Positions 19,442-28,803 of a stretch of 64,000 nt of DNA are shown here, one piece after another; the first letter of the stretch is position 1; every line of letters begins with the position of its first letter. The notes under the pieces were generated by a model, which saw only the letters and a list, made by a program, of their open reading frames with translations, ran no database searches and was not told the origin of the DNA. Source of the DNA: Sphingopyxis microcysteis (GTDB lineage: Bacteria > Pseudomonadota > Alphaproteobacteria > Sphingomonadales > Sphingomonadaceae); contig NZ_JAANYY010000002.1 in assembly GCF_012274265.1 (NCBI RefSeq), positions 248,001 through 312,000 of the forward strand, given 5' to 3'. The position numbers and the translations under genes are program-made.

Positions 19442-22378
19442 ATGTCCTATGCCCCCGCGCGCGCGTCGCTTCGTTTTTCTCGATCCTTTTTGTTCGTCGG
19501 CGTCGCTGCGCTGCTGCTGGCCCCGCTCGCGGCGGCCGCACAGGGCAGCGCGGCGCCGGCCACGGCGACCAGCCAGACGGCAAACAGCGACTGGCTCTAT
19601 GCGGGCAGCGACATCCCGCGCGACACCGCTTGGCAGTTCGGCGTTCTCCCCAATGGCGTGCGCTACGCGGTGCGCAACAATGGCGTACCGCCCGGGCAGG
19701 TGTCGATCCGGGTGCGGATGGATGTCGGATCGATGTTCGAAACCGAACAGGAGCGCGGCTATGCGCATTTGCTCGAACATCTGACCTTTCGCGGTTCCGA
19801 ACATATTCCCGACGGCGAAGCCAAACGTATCTGGCAGCGGTTCGGGGTGACCTTTGGCAGCGATTCCAACGCGCAAACCACTCCGACGCAGACCGTGTAC
19901 CAACTCGACCTGCCCAGCGTGACACCCGCCAATCTCGACGAAAGCATGAAATTGCTGTCGGGGATGATCCGCGAACCGCGAATTTCGGAACTCGCGGTCG
20001 CCGCCGAGCGCGGCGTGGTGATGTCCGAACTGCGCGAATCGGACGGCCCGCAAAAACGGATTGCCGACGCGACCAACGCGCATCTGTTTGCGGGCCAGCT
20101 GCTTGGCGACCGCTCGCCGATCGGCACCACCGCATCGCTCGGCAAGGCGAGCGCGACGTCGGTCGCGGCGTTTCACAACCGCTGGTACCGCCCCGAACGT
20201 GCGGTGGTGGTCATCGTCGGCGATGCCGAACCCGCCGAACTGGCGCGGCTCGTCGCCAAATATTATGGTGACTGGCGCGCCGAGGGTCCGAACCCGGTCG
20301 ATCCCGATTTCGGCAAGCCCGACCCGGCGGCGCCCGCCGCGCGCGAGATTGTCGAGCCGAACCAGCCGCTCGCGCTGACACTGGCGATGGTGCGGCCGTG
20401 GCAACGGCGCATCGATACGGTGGAAAATACCCGGCGGCTGTATCTGGAATTCATCGCCCAGGCGCTGGTTAACCGGCGGCTGGAAAACCGCGCGCGCAGC
20501 GGCGGCAGCTACCTGGTAGCCACCGTCGAACAGCAATATGTCAGCCGCAGCGCCGACGTCACCATGGCATCGATCGTCCCCTTGAGCGACTGGAAAGCCG
20601 CGCTGGCCGATGTGCGCGGGGTGATCGCCGATGCCGTCACCAACCCGCCATCGCAGGCCGACATCGACCGCGAAGCCAACGAAATCGAAGCGTTCCTGCA
20701 AAAGGAACTGGAAAATGCGCGCAACGAACCCGGCGCGCGGCTGGCCGATGACATGGTCCGCGCGGTCGACATTGCCGAAACGGTAACCAGCCCGCAGGGG
20801 CAGGTCGACATGTTCAAGGCGATCCGCGCCTCGGCGACGCCGCAGGTGATGCTCGACATCAGCAAGGCGATCTTTGCCGCGCCGGTCACCCGCGCGGTGC
20901 TGACCACCCCGACTGCGGCGGGGGGTGATGCTGCGGTGCTCGCGGCGCTGAAGGCGCCGGTGACCGCGCGCGACGACCGGCTGGCGGCGGTTCAGGCCGA
21001 TTTTGAACAACTGCCCGCGTTCGGGACGCCGGGCACGATCACCTCGACCAACAGCCTGCTCGGGCTGCGCGCCGAACGGATCGAATTCGCCAATGGCGTC
21101 ACCGCGCTGGTGTCGAACAACAAGGTCGAACCCGGCAAGGTGCGCGTCAACGTCCGCTTTGGCACCGGCAACCGCAGCGTCGCCGCCGACGCGCCGAACC
21201 TGCTGTGGACCGGCGATTATGCGCTGGTCGCCAGCGGCATCGGGCCGTGGGGCCAGAATGAGATCGACCAGCTGACCAATGGCCGCCAGATCCAGCTGAA
21301 TTTCGCGATCGATGACGATGCGTTCGAATTGTCGGCGGAAAGCAAGCCCGCCGATCTCGCCGACCAGATGCGGCTGATCGCGGGCAAGCTGGCGTTACCG
21401 CGCTGGGATGCGGCGCCGGTCGAGCGTCTGCGCATCGGTTACCTCACCGGCTATGATCTCAACGACGCGACCCCCAATGCGGTGCTGGACCGCAATCTGC
21501 GCGGCTGGCTGACCGGCAATGACGCGCGCTGGGCGGCGCCCGACAAGGCTGCGATCGCGGCGCTGACCCCCGCCGCTTTCCGCGCCTTCTGGGAACCGCG
21601 GCTCGCCAGCGGCCCGATCGAGGTGCAGATTTTCGGCGATCTGGAAGCGGTCGATTATCGTCAGATTCTGGCGAATACGCTCGGTGCCTTGCCGCCGCGA
21701 AAGATACTGGCACCCACCGGCGGCCAGCGCGTCGATTTTGCCAAGCCCGCCAAAACGCCCGAGATCGCCTATCATCGCGGCGAGCAGGGGCAGGCGGCGG
21801 CAATGACCGCGTGGCAGACCGGCGGCGGCCTCGCCAATCCGCGCGACGCGCGCGGGCTGGAGGTGCTCGCCGCGGTGTTCAACGATCGGCTGTTCGACCG
21901 GCTGCGCGCCGAACAGGGCGCGAGCTACGGCCCCGTGGTGGACAGCCATTGGCCGACGGGGTTCGACAGCGGCGGCTACCTGCTCGTCGGCAGCCTGCTC
22001 GCGCCCAAGGACCTCGACCGTTTCTATGGCATCGCGCGCGACATTGCCGCCGATCTGGTTGCGACGCCGGTCAGCGCCGACGAGCTGACGCGTAACGCCG
22101 TCCCGATCCGCGAACAGGTCGCGCGCGCGTCGACCGGCAATGTCTACTGGATGTTCCTGCTCGAGGGCGCGACGCGCGATCCGCGTGTGACCGCCGCCGC
22201 ACTGTCGATGCAGGACGATATTGCCGCGGTCACCGCCGCCGACGTCCAGCGGCTGGCGCGCCAATATCTGACCCCGCAGCGGCAATGGTCGCTGGCAATC
22301 CTGCCCAAGGGGATGACGCTGGCCGACGCATCGGCACTGGGCGCGGCGACCGCATCGCCATCGGCGGGCGGGCGTTAA
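19442..22378 (+). CDS. M16-family zinc metalloprotease, exported
   Basis: 978 residues with a signal peptide (about 1-34, ending AAAAQ). It is a fused two-half M16 peptidase. The first half has the inverted zinc motif HLLEH (His109, Glu112, His113) followed by LTFRGSEHIPDG. The second half (from about 520) has the same fold without the zinc ligands, as usual for fused pitrilysin-type proteases. The family degrades peptides in a closed chamber, here in the periplasm. The gene stands alone, and a family A palindrome separates it from the convergent antiporter. Confidence 0.88.
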   Translation: MSYAPARASLRFSRSFLFVGVAALLLAPLAAAAQGSAAPATATSQTANSDWLYAGSDIPRDTAWQFGVLPNGVRYAVRNNGVPPGQVSIRVRMDVGSMFETEQERGYAHLLEHLTFRGSEHIPDGEAKRIWQRFGVTFGSDSNAQTTPTQTVYQLDLPSVTPANLDESMKLLSGMIREPRISELAVAAERGVVMSELRESDGPQKRIADATNAHLFAGQLLGDRSPIGTTASLGKASATSVAAFHNRWYRPERAVVVIVGDAEPAELARLVAKYYGDWRAEGPNPVDPDFGKPDPAAPAAREIVEPNQPLALTLAMVRPWQRRIDTVENTRRLYLEFIAQALVNRRLENRARSGGSYLVATVEQQYVSRSADVTMASIVPLSDWKAALADVRGVIADAVTNPPSQADIDREANEIEAFLQKELENARNEPGARLADDMVRAVDIAETVTSPQGQVDMFKAIRASATPQVMLDISKAIFAAPVTRAVLTTPTAAGGDAAVLAALKAPVTARDDRLAAVQADFEQLPAFGTPGTITSTNSLLGLRAERIEFANGVTALVSNNKVEPGKVRVNVRFGTGNRSVAADAPNLLWTGDYALVASGIGPWGQNEIDQLTNGRQIQLNFAIDDDAFELSAESKPADLADQMRLIAGKLALPRWDAAPVERLRIGYLTGYDLNDATPNAVLDRNLRGWLTGNDARWAAPDKAAIAALTPAAFRAFWEPRLASGPIEVQIFGDLEAVDYRQILANTLGALPPRKILAPTGGQRVDFAKPAKTPEIAYHRGEQGQAAAMTAWQTGGGLANPRDARGLEVLAAVFNDRLFDRLRAEQGASYGPVVDSHWPTGFDSGGYLLVGSLLAPKDLDRFYGIARDIAADLVATPVSADELTRNAVPIREQVARASTGNVYWMFLLEGATRDPRVTAAALSMQDDIAAVTAADVQRLARQYLTPQRQWSLAILPKGMTLADASALGAATASPSAGGR

Positions 22379-22399
22379 CATCGGACCCGTTCAAACGAT

Positions 22400-22466
22400 C
22401 CGTAGCCCTGAGCTTGTCGAAGGGCGCCTATCCGAGAAGCGCCCTTCGACAAGCTCAGGGCTACGG
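22400..22466. repeat. Palindromic repeat family A, copy 3 (between convergent genes)
   Basis: Arms 22400-22427 and 22439-22466 are near-perfect inverted repeats (CCGTAGCCCTGAGCTTGTCG... type) around a loop of about 11 bases. It lies between the stop codons of the M16 protease and the KefB-type antiporter, in bidirectional terminator position. Confidence 0.85.
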
Positions 22467-22486
22467 ATATGGGGAGGCGAAGTGCG

Positions 22487-24268
22487 TTAAGCCGCTTCCT
22501 CGCCCGTCGCCGGGCGGCGTACCTTGCGAATGCGCGGTTCGCGGTCCAGCTCGCCCTTGGTCATGATGTCGCGCCGCATCTTGGCGCGCACGTCGTGGAT
22601 CGACGCGATCACCGGTCCCATCGCGACGCCGAGGTCGATCAGCACCGCTTCGGCGAGTTGCAACGAGCTTTCGAGCGTTTCGGGCACCGCGTCGCTTGCC
22701 CCCGCCTGATACAGCGCCGCGGCATGGTCGGCGTCGCGCGCGCGGCTGATGATCGGCAGCCCGGGAAATTTCTGCCGCAACTGCTTGGTCATCCGCAACT
22801 GCTGCACCGGATCGTCCATCGTCAGCACGATCGCGTCGGCGCTTTCGATCCCCAGCTTGTCGAGGCTGCCGGGCCGGGCGACGTCGGCAAAGCGCACCGA
22901 AAATCCTTCGCGCCGTGCCGCCGCCACCGTGTCGATGTCGGCGTCGACCGCGACATAGGGACGCCCATGTTCGCGCAGCAGTTCAGCGACGGTCCGGCCG
23001 ACGCGCCCGAACCCGATGATCATCGTGCGCGCCGCGACCGTTTCTTCTTCGGGAAGTTCGCCGCTCCGCATCTCGATCCGCCGCGCGATGTCGTGGCCGA
23101 TGCGCGCCAGCAACGGCGTGATCGTCAGGCCGATCGCCGTCACCAGTTGCCAGAAGCTGGCGGTTTCGGGGTCGATCAATCCGGCGGTCAGCGCCGCGGT
23201 CAGCACGATCAGCGTCGTTTCGGACGGGCTCGCCATCAACAGACCGACCTCGGCTGCCGTTCCGCGGCGCGCACCCGAAAAGCGCAGCAGCAGCGCGGTC
23301 ACGGTCGCCTTGATGGCGACGACGCCGACCACGGCGGCGACCAGCATCGGCCATTGCTCGGCGATCGTCTTGAGGTTCAGCCCCATGCCGACGCTGATCA
23401 GAAACACCCCCAGCGCCAGTCCCTTGAACGGCGCGGTGATCGCCTCGACCTCGCCATGATATTCGGTTTCGGCGATCATCAGCCCGGCGAGCAGCGCCCC
23501 GACGATCGGCGACAGGCCGACGGCGGCGGTCGCCAGCGCGGCGACGATGACCACCAGCAGGCTGGCGGCAAGGAACAGCTCGGGATCCTTGGCGCGCGCC
23601 GCCTGCGCGAAAATGCGCGGGAGCAGGAACCAGCCAGCGACCGCGAGAACGGCAACGACCAGCGCTCCCTGCCACAGGGTGGTCAGCAGCAATTCGGTGC
23701 TGTCACCCGCCGGATTGGGGGCAAAGGCGCCGAGGATGAAGATGATCGGAACGATCGCCAGATCCTCGAACAGCAACATGGAAAATGACGCGCGGCCGAC
23801 CGCCGATTTGGTGCCGACCATCGGCAGCACCAGCGCGGTCGACGACAGCGCCAGCGCGATGCCGAGGCCGAAAGCCGCGGGGGTCGAAAGCCCGCCGAGC
23901 AGCCACAGGCCGCCGCCCAATATCGCCCCACCGATCAGCAACTCCGCGGCGCCGACCCCGAACACGAGCTTGCGCAGCGACCACAGCCGCCGGAATGACA
24001 GTTCGAGCCCGATCGAGAACAACAGCAGGATGATGCCGAATTCGGCGAACAGCGCGATGTCGTCGGGCGAGCCGATCGTGACATGCTCCAGCCACGGGTA
24101 ATCGCCCGCGAGCGCGCCCAGGCCCGACGGCCCGACAAGCAGTCCGACCAGGATAAAGCCGATGACGGGGGGCAGACGAAAGCGCGCGAACGCCGGGATG
24201 ACGATGCCCGCGGCGCCGAGCACCACCAGCGCGTTGCCGATGGCTGAAGTTTCGGTTTCCGATACCAT
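22487..24268 (-). CDS. CPA2 monovalent cation:proton antiporter, KefB/YbaL type
   Basis: 593 residues. The N-terminal Na_H_exchanger domain (about 10-390) has twelve or so membrane segments, including GFILVGLLVGPSGLG, the helix FAEFGIILLLFSIGLEL and the family motif LLFEDLAIVPII. The C-terminal TrkA-N domain (about 415-540) has the nucleotide-binding motif MIIGFGRVGRTVAELL. The family exchanges K+ or Na+ for H+ across the inner membrane and is gated by nucleotide or glutathione ligands. No KefF/KefG-type ancillary gene is adjacent, so glutathione gating is uncertain. Confidence 0.88.
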   Translation of the reverse strand: MVSETETSAIGNALVVLGAAGIVIPAFARFRLPPVIGFILVGLLVGPSGLGALAGDYPWLEHVTIGSPDDIALFAEFGIILLLFSIGLELSFRRLWSLRKLVFGVGAAELLIGGAILGGGLWLLGGLSTPAAFGLGIALALSSTALVLPMVGTKSAVGRASFSMLLFEDLAIVPIIFILGAFAPNPAGDSTELLLTTLWQGALVVAVLAVAGWFLLPRIFAQAARAKDPELFLAASLLVVIVAALATAAVGLSPIVGALLAGLMIAETEYHGEVEAITAPFKGLALGVFLISVGMGLNLKTIAEQWPMLVAAVVGVVAIKATVTALLLRFSGARRGTAAEVGLLMASPSETTLIVLTAALTAGLIDPETASFWQLVTAIGLTITPLLARIGHDIARRIEMRSGELPEEETVAARTMIIGFGRVGRTVAELLREHGRPYVAVDADIDTVAAARREGFSVRFADVARPGSLDKLGIESADAIVLTMDDPVQQLRMTKQLRQKFPGLPIISRARDADHAAALYQAGASDAVPETLESSLQLAEAVLIDLGVAMGPVIASIHDVRAKMRRDIMTKGELDREPRIRKVRRPATGEEAA

Positions 24269-24329
24269 AGGGGCCGACCTTATGCAGGCCGGCCCCGGTT
24301 GGCTAGGTGGTTATAAGCCACATCTAAGC

Positions 24330-24407
24330 CGTCATCCCGGCGAAGGCCGGGGTCTCACCCTCGCGTGTTTACGCACCGGCGAGATCCCGGCCTTCGCCGG
24401 GATGACG
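24330..24407. repeat. Palindromic repeat family B, copy 1
   Basis: Arms start CGTCATCCCGGCGAAGG and end with its reverse complement, about 30 bases each with a central spacer. Each arm also contains the self-complementary CCCGGCnnnGGCCGGG-like core. It lies between the KefB-type gene and icd, both on the minus strand. Related copies: 39215, 57522, 62651. Confidence 0.85.
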
Positions 24408-24415
24408 AAATTAGG

Positions 24416-25630
24416 TCAGCTCCCCATCTTGGCGTCAAGATTCTCCACGATCGCCTCGAAGAAGCCCTCGGTGGTCAGCCAATTCTGGTCGGGGCCGATC
24501 AGCAGCGCCAGATCCTTGGTCATCTTGCCGCTTTCGACCGTCGCGACGCAGACCTTTTCCAGATCGTCGGCGAATTTGATCAGCGCGTCATTGCCATCGA
24601 GCTTGCCGCGGTGCTTCAGCCCGCCGGTCCAGGCAAAGATCGACGCGATCGGGTTGGTCGAGGTCGCCTTGCCCTGCTGGTGCATGCGGTAGTGGCGGGT
24701 GACGGTGCCGTGCGCGGCCTCGGATTCGACGGTCTGGCCGTCGGGGGTCATCAGCACGCTGGTCATCAGCCCGAGCGAGCCAAAGCCCTGCGCCACGGTG
24801 TCCGACTGGACGTCGCCGTCGTAATTCTTGCAGGCCCAGACGAACTTGCCCGACCATTTCAGCGCTGAGGCGACCATGTCGTCGATCAGGCGATGTTCGT
24901 AAACGATGCCGAGCGCGTCGAACTTCGCCTTGAATTCGGCGTTGAACACTTCCTCGAACAGGTCCTTGAACCGCCCGTCATAGGCTTTCAGGATCGTGTT
25001 CTTGGTCGACAGATACACCGGCCATTCGCGGGCGAGGCCATAGTTCAGGCTGGCGCGTGCGAAGTCGCGGATCGAATCGTCGAGGTTGTACATCCCCATC
25101 GCGACGCCCGAGGTCGGGAACTGGAACACTTCCTCGTCGATCACGGTGCCGTCCTCGCCCTCGAACACCAGGCGCAGCTTGCCGGGGCCGGGGACGCGGA
25201 AATCGGTCGCCTTATATTGGTCGCCGAACGCATGACGCCCGACGACGATCGGGTCGGTCCAGCCGGGGACGAGCCGCGGGACGTTGCGCATCACGATCGG
25301 TTCGCGGAACACCACGCCGCCCAGGATGTTGCGGATCGTGCCGTTCGGCGACTTCCACATTTTCTTCAGGCCAAATTCCTCGACGCGGGCTTCGTCGGGG
25401 GTGATCGTCGCGCATTTGACGCCGACGCCATATTTCTTGATCGCGTTCGCGGCTTCGACGGTGATCTTGTCGTCGGTGCGGTCGCGTTCCTCGATGCCGA
25501 GGTCGTAATAATGCAGGTCGATGTCGAGATAGGGCAGGATCAACCGCTCGCGGATCCATTGCCAGATGATCCGGGTCATTTCGTCGCCGTCGAGTTCGAC
25601 GACCGGGTTGGCTACCTTGATCTTGCCCAT
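24416..25630 (-). CDS. icd: NADP-dependent isocitrate dehydrogenase
   Basis: 404 residues, the size of the eukaryotic-like (subfamily II) NADP enzyme rather than the 416-residue E. coli type. It oxidises isocitrate to 2-oxoglutarate with NADPH formation in the TCA cycle, in the cytosol. Seen: MTRIIWQ near the N-terminus, the substrate loop [12 protein letters not shown], the metal-binding [10 protein letters not shown] and [10 protein letters not shown], and the NADP-binding [12 protein letters not shown]. The frame is open to 25699, but the ATG at 25630 matches the conserved N-terminus (MGKIKVANP). It is divergent from psd across 150 bases. Confidence 0.96.
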   Translation of the reverse strand: MGKIKVANPVVELDGDEMTRIIWQWIRERLILPYLDIDLHYYDLGIEERDRTDDKITVEAANAIKKYGVGVKCATITPDEARVEEFGLKKMWKSPNGTIRNILGGVVFREPIVMRNVPRLVPGWTDPIVVGRHAFGDQYKATDFRVPGPGKLRLVFEGEDGTVIDEEVFQFPTSGVAMGMYNLDDSIRDFARASLNYGLAREWPVYLSTKNTILKAYDGRFKDLFEEVFNAEFKAKFDALGIVYEHRLIDDMVASALKWSGKFVWACKNYDGDVQSDTVAQGFGSLGLMTSVLMTPDGQTVESEAAHGTVTRHYRMHQQGKATSTNPIASIFAWTGGLKHRGKLDGNDALIKFADDLEKVCVATVESGKMTKDLALLIGPDQNWLTTEGFFEAIVENLDAKMGS

Positions 25631-25780
25631 GCGTTCAGCCTTTATCCTTGGGGAGTCGGAGTTGCAGCGGGCCTTAGGCAAAGCGGCGCCATTGATCAAT
25701 GGGCGTGGTGGCGGCGGTCCGGAACCCGGGACGTGCCTTATCCATTGTCAGTATCAGGTGCGCCCCCTAGAAGAACGGCC

Positions 25781-26515
25781 ATGTCCAATATCATCTCTTC
25801 CAACCGCCCCGGTGGCGGCATCAAGTGGCAATGGCCGTCGATCCATCCCGAAGGCCGCAAGTTCCTGCTCATCGCCGGTATCGTCACGCTGTGCTTCTGG
25901 CTGCTCGGCTGGGAAATTGTCGGCTGGCTGATGTTCGGGGTGACCTTGTGGGTCGGCGCCTTCTTCCGCGATCCGGTTCGCGTTACGCCGACCGGCAGCG
26001 ACGTCGTCATCGCACCTGCCGACGGGTTGATCACCCAGATCGCCGAAGTCGCGCCGCCGCCCGAGATCGCGGGCGCCGACGGGATCGGCGACGCACCGAT
26101 GCTGCGCGTGTCGATTTTCATGAGCGTGTTCGATGTCCACATCAACCGCACGCCGGTGGCAGGAACGCTGCGCAAGCTGGTGTATATTCCCGGAAAATTC
26201 CTCAACGCCGATCTCGACAAGGCGAGCGAGGAGAATGAACGCCAGCATTTCGTCGTCGAACGCGCCGACGGGGTGCGGATCGGCTTCACCCAGATTGCGG
26301 GACTGGTTGCGCGGCGGATCATGCCGTTCGTCACCATGGGCAACGATCTCGCCACCGGCCAGCGCGTCGGCCTCATTCGTTTCGGCAGCCGCGTCGACGT
26401 CTATCTGCCCGCCGGTACGACGCCGCAGGTGCTGCTCGGACAGCGGACGCTGGCGGGCGAAACCGTGATCGCGCGGATCGGCCAGGCGGTCATGATCGAC
26501 GGCATCGGGCAATAG
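25781..26515 (+). CDS. psd: Phosphatidylserine decarboxylase proenzyme
   Basis: 244 residues, the short form found in many alphaproteobacteria. It makes phosphatidylethanolamine from phosphatidylserine at the inner membrane. One or two membrane segments lie at about 30-66. Conserved pieces: [24 protein letters not shown], and the self-cleavage site RFGSR, where Ser203 would become the pyruvoyl cofactor of the small alpha chain. The frame is open upstream into icd antisense; the ATG at 25781 gives the conserved start. The next gene, pssA, begins two bases after its stop, so substrate-making and substrate-using enzymes share an operon. Confidence 0.93.
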   Translation: MSNIISSNRPGGGIKWQWPSIHPEGRKFLLIAGIVTLCFWLLGWEIVGWLMFGVTLWVGAFFRDPVRVTPTGSDVVIAPADGLITQIAEVAPPPEIAGADGIGDAPMLRVSIFMSVFDVHINRTPVAGTLRKLVYIPGKFLNADLDKASEENERQHFVVERADGVRIGFTQIAGLVARRIMPFVTMGNDLATGQRVGLIRFGSRVDVYLPAGTTPQVLLGQRTLAGETVIARIGQAVMIDGIGQ

Positions 26516-26516
26516 G

Positions 26517-27290
26517 GTGAGCGAAGACCAGCAGATCGCCCCCGACGCTGCCGGGCGCCGCATCGGCGGCATCAGCCTCCGCGCCTTCGCGCCCAATGCG
26601 ATCACCGTGCTGGCGCTCTGTTTCGGCCTGACCGGGGTGCGCTTCGCGATTGGCGGGCAGTTCGAGCTGGCGATCGCCGCGGTGATCTTTGCCGGGGTGC
26701 TCGACGGGATGGACGGGCGCATCGCCCGGCTGCTGCGCGCGCAGAGCAAATTCGGCGCCGAGCTTGATTCGCTGTCGGACGTCATCGCCTTCGGCGTGGC
26801 GCCCGCGATGATCCTGTTCCTGTGGTCGCTTCAGGACGCGCCGAAATTCGGCTGGACCGCGGCGCTCGCGCTCGCGGTCTGTTGCGCGCTCCGCCTCGCG
26901 CGCTTCAACTCGCGCATGGATGCCGATTTTCAGCCACACAAGTCGGCGGGCTTCAACACCGGTATCCCCGCCCCGGCAGGCGCCGGCCTGTCCTTCGTCC
27001 CCGTCTATCTGTGGCTGACCACGGGCAATGAACTGTTCCGCGAATGGTATGTGGTGATGCCGTGGGCACTGGCCGTCGCGATGCTGATGATCTCGGCAAT
27101 CCCGACTTACAGCTGGGCCTCGATCCGCCTGCGCCGGTCGTGGCGGCTGTTCGCGCTGGCGGGGGTCGGGTTGCTCGGTGCCGCGCTGGTGACGGCGCCT
27201 TGGCTGACCCTGCTGGCGGTCTGCGCAATCTATGCGGCGACGCTGCCGTTCGGGCTGGCCAGCTATGCGCGGGTCAGGCGGCGCGGCTGA
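26517..27290 (+). CDS. pssA: CDP-diacylglycerol-serine O-phosphatidyltransferase
   Basis: 257 residues with a GTG start at 26517, one base after the psd stop. It transfers phosphatidyl from CDP-diacylglycerol to serine in the inner membrane. The CDP-alcohol phosphotransferase signature DG-x2-AR-x8-G-x3-D-x3-D is complete, from Asp66 to Asp88 (DGRIAR...GAELDSLSD). About seven to eight hydrophobic segments follow or flank it. Together with psd it forms the phosphatidylethanolamine branch, fed by CdsA encoded 5 kb downstream. Its 3' end overlaps the convergent small gene by 17 bases. Confidence 0.94.
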   Translation: MSEDQQIAPDAAGRRIGGISLRAFAPNAITVLALCFGLTGVRFAIGGQFELAIAAVIFAGVLDGMDGRIARLLRAQSKFGAELDSLSDVIAFGVAPAMILFLWSLQDAPKFGWTAALALAVCCALRLARFNSRMDADFQPHKSAGFNTGIPAPAGAGLSFVPVYLWLTTGNELFREWYVVMPWALAVAMLMISAIPTYSWASIRLRRSWRLFALAGVGLLGAALVTAPWLTLLAVCAIYAATLPFGLASYARVRRRG

Positions 27291-27534
27291 ACTGCGGACG
27301 AGCCGTCATGGCGACGGGCACCCGGCGCGGGACAGCGCGGCGCGCATTTGTCCGGTGGATCGGCAGCGCGGTGACCGCGGGGTCCGATTCGGGTGACGTG
27401 GCGACCGGGAAAGCGCCTTCGCCAAGCAGCGCCGACAGGATCGCGGCCTCATTCGATTTCAGCATCGCCAGGATCACCGTGATGCCGAGTCCGGCGGCGA
27501 GGGCAAAGAGGAGTGCGGCTGCGACCTGAACCAT
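27274..27534 (-). CDS. Small single-pass membrane protein under a LexA box
   Basis: About 86 residues, family not recognised. One N-terminal membrane helix (AAALLFALAAGLGITVILAML, about residues 4-24) is followed by a soluble tail rich in Arg and Pro. The start at 27534 is supported by GGAAGGA seven bases upstream. The frame is open to 27609, but that part is basic and unlike a protein N-terminus. A perfect alphaproteobacterial LexA operator lies 76-90 bases upstream, so it is probably DNA-damage induced. Small SOS-induced inner-membrane proteins that block cell division (SidA-like) are known in Caulobacter. This one has the right size and topology, but any such role is inference, since no sequence similarity was tested. 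Confidence 0.65.
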   Translation of the reverse strand: MVQVAAALLFALAAGLGITVILAMLKSNEAAILSALLGEGAFPVATSPESDPAVTALPIHRTNARRAVPRRVPVAMTARPQFSRAA

Positions 27535-27551
27535 GATCTGTCCTTCCGGGT

Positions 27552-27565
27552 TTTCGTTAACGAAA
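27552..27565. promoter_or_regulatory. Perfect 14-bp palindrome in the leader of the LexA-box gene
   Basis: TTTCGTTAACGAAA, positioned 18-31 bases upstream of the ATG at 27534 and downstream of the LexA box. It could be a second operator or a small hairpin near the ribosome binding site. No binding protein is recognised. Confidence 0.4.
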
Positions 27566-27609
27566 CCTTTCCGACCGGAATGACGGTTTCGCTTGGCTTT
27601 TAGTTGCAT

Positions 27610-27624
27610 GTTCTTGATTTGTTC
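27610..27624 (-). promoter_or_regulatory. LexA (SOS) box, alphaproteobacterial type
   Basis: GTTC TTGATTT GTTC on the plus strand (GAAC-N7-GAAC on the minus strand) is an exact match to the direct-repeat LexA operator known in alphaproteobacteria. On the minus strand it is embedded in TTGAGAACAAATCAAGAAC, where TTGAGA could also be a -35 box. It faces the small membrane protein gene at 27274-27534. rpsB lies 222 bases away on the other side and is a much less likely target. Confidence 0.75.
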
Positions 27625-27845
27625 TCAACTGTTTTGCGACGAACCGAGTCAAATTGTCGCCGGATCGATCGGCGGGGTGCGCCCGCGGCTCGTCGCAAAG
27701 CCGCGCTCGACGCTTGCTTTTGACCGCCAAGGCCGCTAACGGGCCGCCCATTCCACATGGAAGGCGCACATAAACCGGTGCCGGGATCGTCGCTTGCGAC
27801 CCCTGGTTCTTGCTTTCCAGAGGACCAACCGGAAGGAGAAAGACC

Positions 27846-28670
27846 ATGGCGGCACCTGTCGTCACGATGCAGAATCTTATCGAGGCTGGCGCCCACTTCG
27901 GCCACCAGACCCACCGCTGGAACCCGCGCATGAAGCCGTATATCTTCGGCGCGCGCAACGGCATCCACATCCTCGACCTGTCGCAGACCGTGCCGCTTTT
28001 TGCGCGCGCGCTCGAATTCGTCGCCTCCTCGGCGGCGTCGGGCGGCAAGGTGCTGTTCGTCGGCACCAAGCGCCAGGCGCAGGGTCCGATCGCCGACGCC
28101 GCACGCGCTTCGGGTCAGCACTTCGTCAACCACCGCTGGCTGGGCGGCATGCTCACCAACTGGAAGACGATCTCGAACTCGATCAAGCGTCTCAAGACCC
28201 TCGAGGAACAGCTTTCGGGCGACACCTCGGGCCTGACCAAGAAGGAAGTGCTCAACAAGACGCGCGAACGCGACAAGCTCGAAATGAGCCTTGGCGGCAT
28301 CCGCGACATGGGCGGCATTCCCGACGTGATGTTCGTGATCGACGCGAACAAGGAAGAGCTGGCGATCAAGGAAGCCAACGTCCTTGGCATTCCGGTCGTC
28401 GCGATCCTCGATTCGAACGTCTCGCCCGACGGCATCGCCTTCCCGGTTCCGGCGAACGATGACGCCGCCCGCGCGATCCGTCTCTACTGCGACGCGATCG
28501 CTCAGGCCGCGACGCGTGGCGGCCAGCAGGCGCGCGCCGATCGCGGCGAAGATCTGGGTGCGGCGGTCGAACCCGTTGCCGAACCCGTGCTCGTCGAAGC
28601 GGCTGTGACCGAAGATGAACAGGTTCCGGCCGAAGCGGCCGCCGAAACCGAACGCCAGAGCGACGCTTAA
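27846..28670 (+). CDS. rpsB: 30S ribosomal protein S2
   Basis: 274 residues. S2 binds the 30S body and is needed for S1 recruitment. The N-terminus [22 protein letters not shown] and the core [11 protein letters not shown] and [13 protein letters not shown] are typical. A C-terminal Ala/Glu-rich extension (about 235-274) is seen in alphaproteobacterial S2. The start ATG at 27846 follows GGAAGGAG. The frame is open a little upstream (27810) without conservation. A terminator-like hairpin follows before tsf, so S2 and EF-Ts levels may be uncoupled in part. Confidence 0.97.
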   Translation: MAAPVVTMQNLIEAGAHFGHQTHRWNPRMKPYIFGARNGIHILDLSQTVPLFARALEFVASSAASGGKVLFVGTKRQAQGPIADAARASGQHFVNHRWLGGMLTNWKTISNSIKRLKTLEEQLSGDTSGLTKKEVLNKTRERDKLEMSLGGIRDMGGIPDVMFVIDANKEELAIKEANVLGIPVVAILDSNVSPDGIAFPVPANDDAARAIRLYCDAIAQAATRGGQQARADRGEDLGAAVEPVAEPVLVEAAVTEDEQVPAEAAAETERQSDA

Positions 28671-28682
28671 TCCGCTTTGCGC

Positions 28683-28730
28683 ATGACGGGACGGCGCGGC
28701 TCTGCCCGACGCTGTCCCGTCATCGTTTTT
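28683..28730 (+). terminator. Terminator or attenuator between rpsB and tsf
   Basis: ATGACGGGAC (28683-28692) pairs perfectly with GTCCCGTCAT (28714-28723), with an inner GC extension, followed by CG and five T. It lies 12 bases after the rpsB stop. Partial readthrough to tsf is likely because EF-Ts is essential, but tsf may also have its own promoter. Confidence 0.75.
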
Positions 28731-28803
28731 ACTTGTCGTCCCGCCATGCGCGCGGACGTCCCGCGGGCCGAAACGGGCCCGCCCTTTTGGAAAGGAATAT
28801 CCC

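Noticed and set aside
19403-21010. Minus-strand frame opposite the M16 protease
   Set aside because: Shadow; the HxxEH motif and signal peptide are on the plus strand.
22379-22486. Family A repeat as a small RNA gene
   Set aside because: The stem fits a terminator between convergent genes, and no promoter is seen for an independent transcript.
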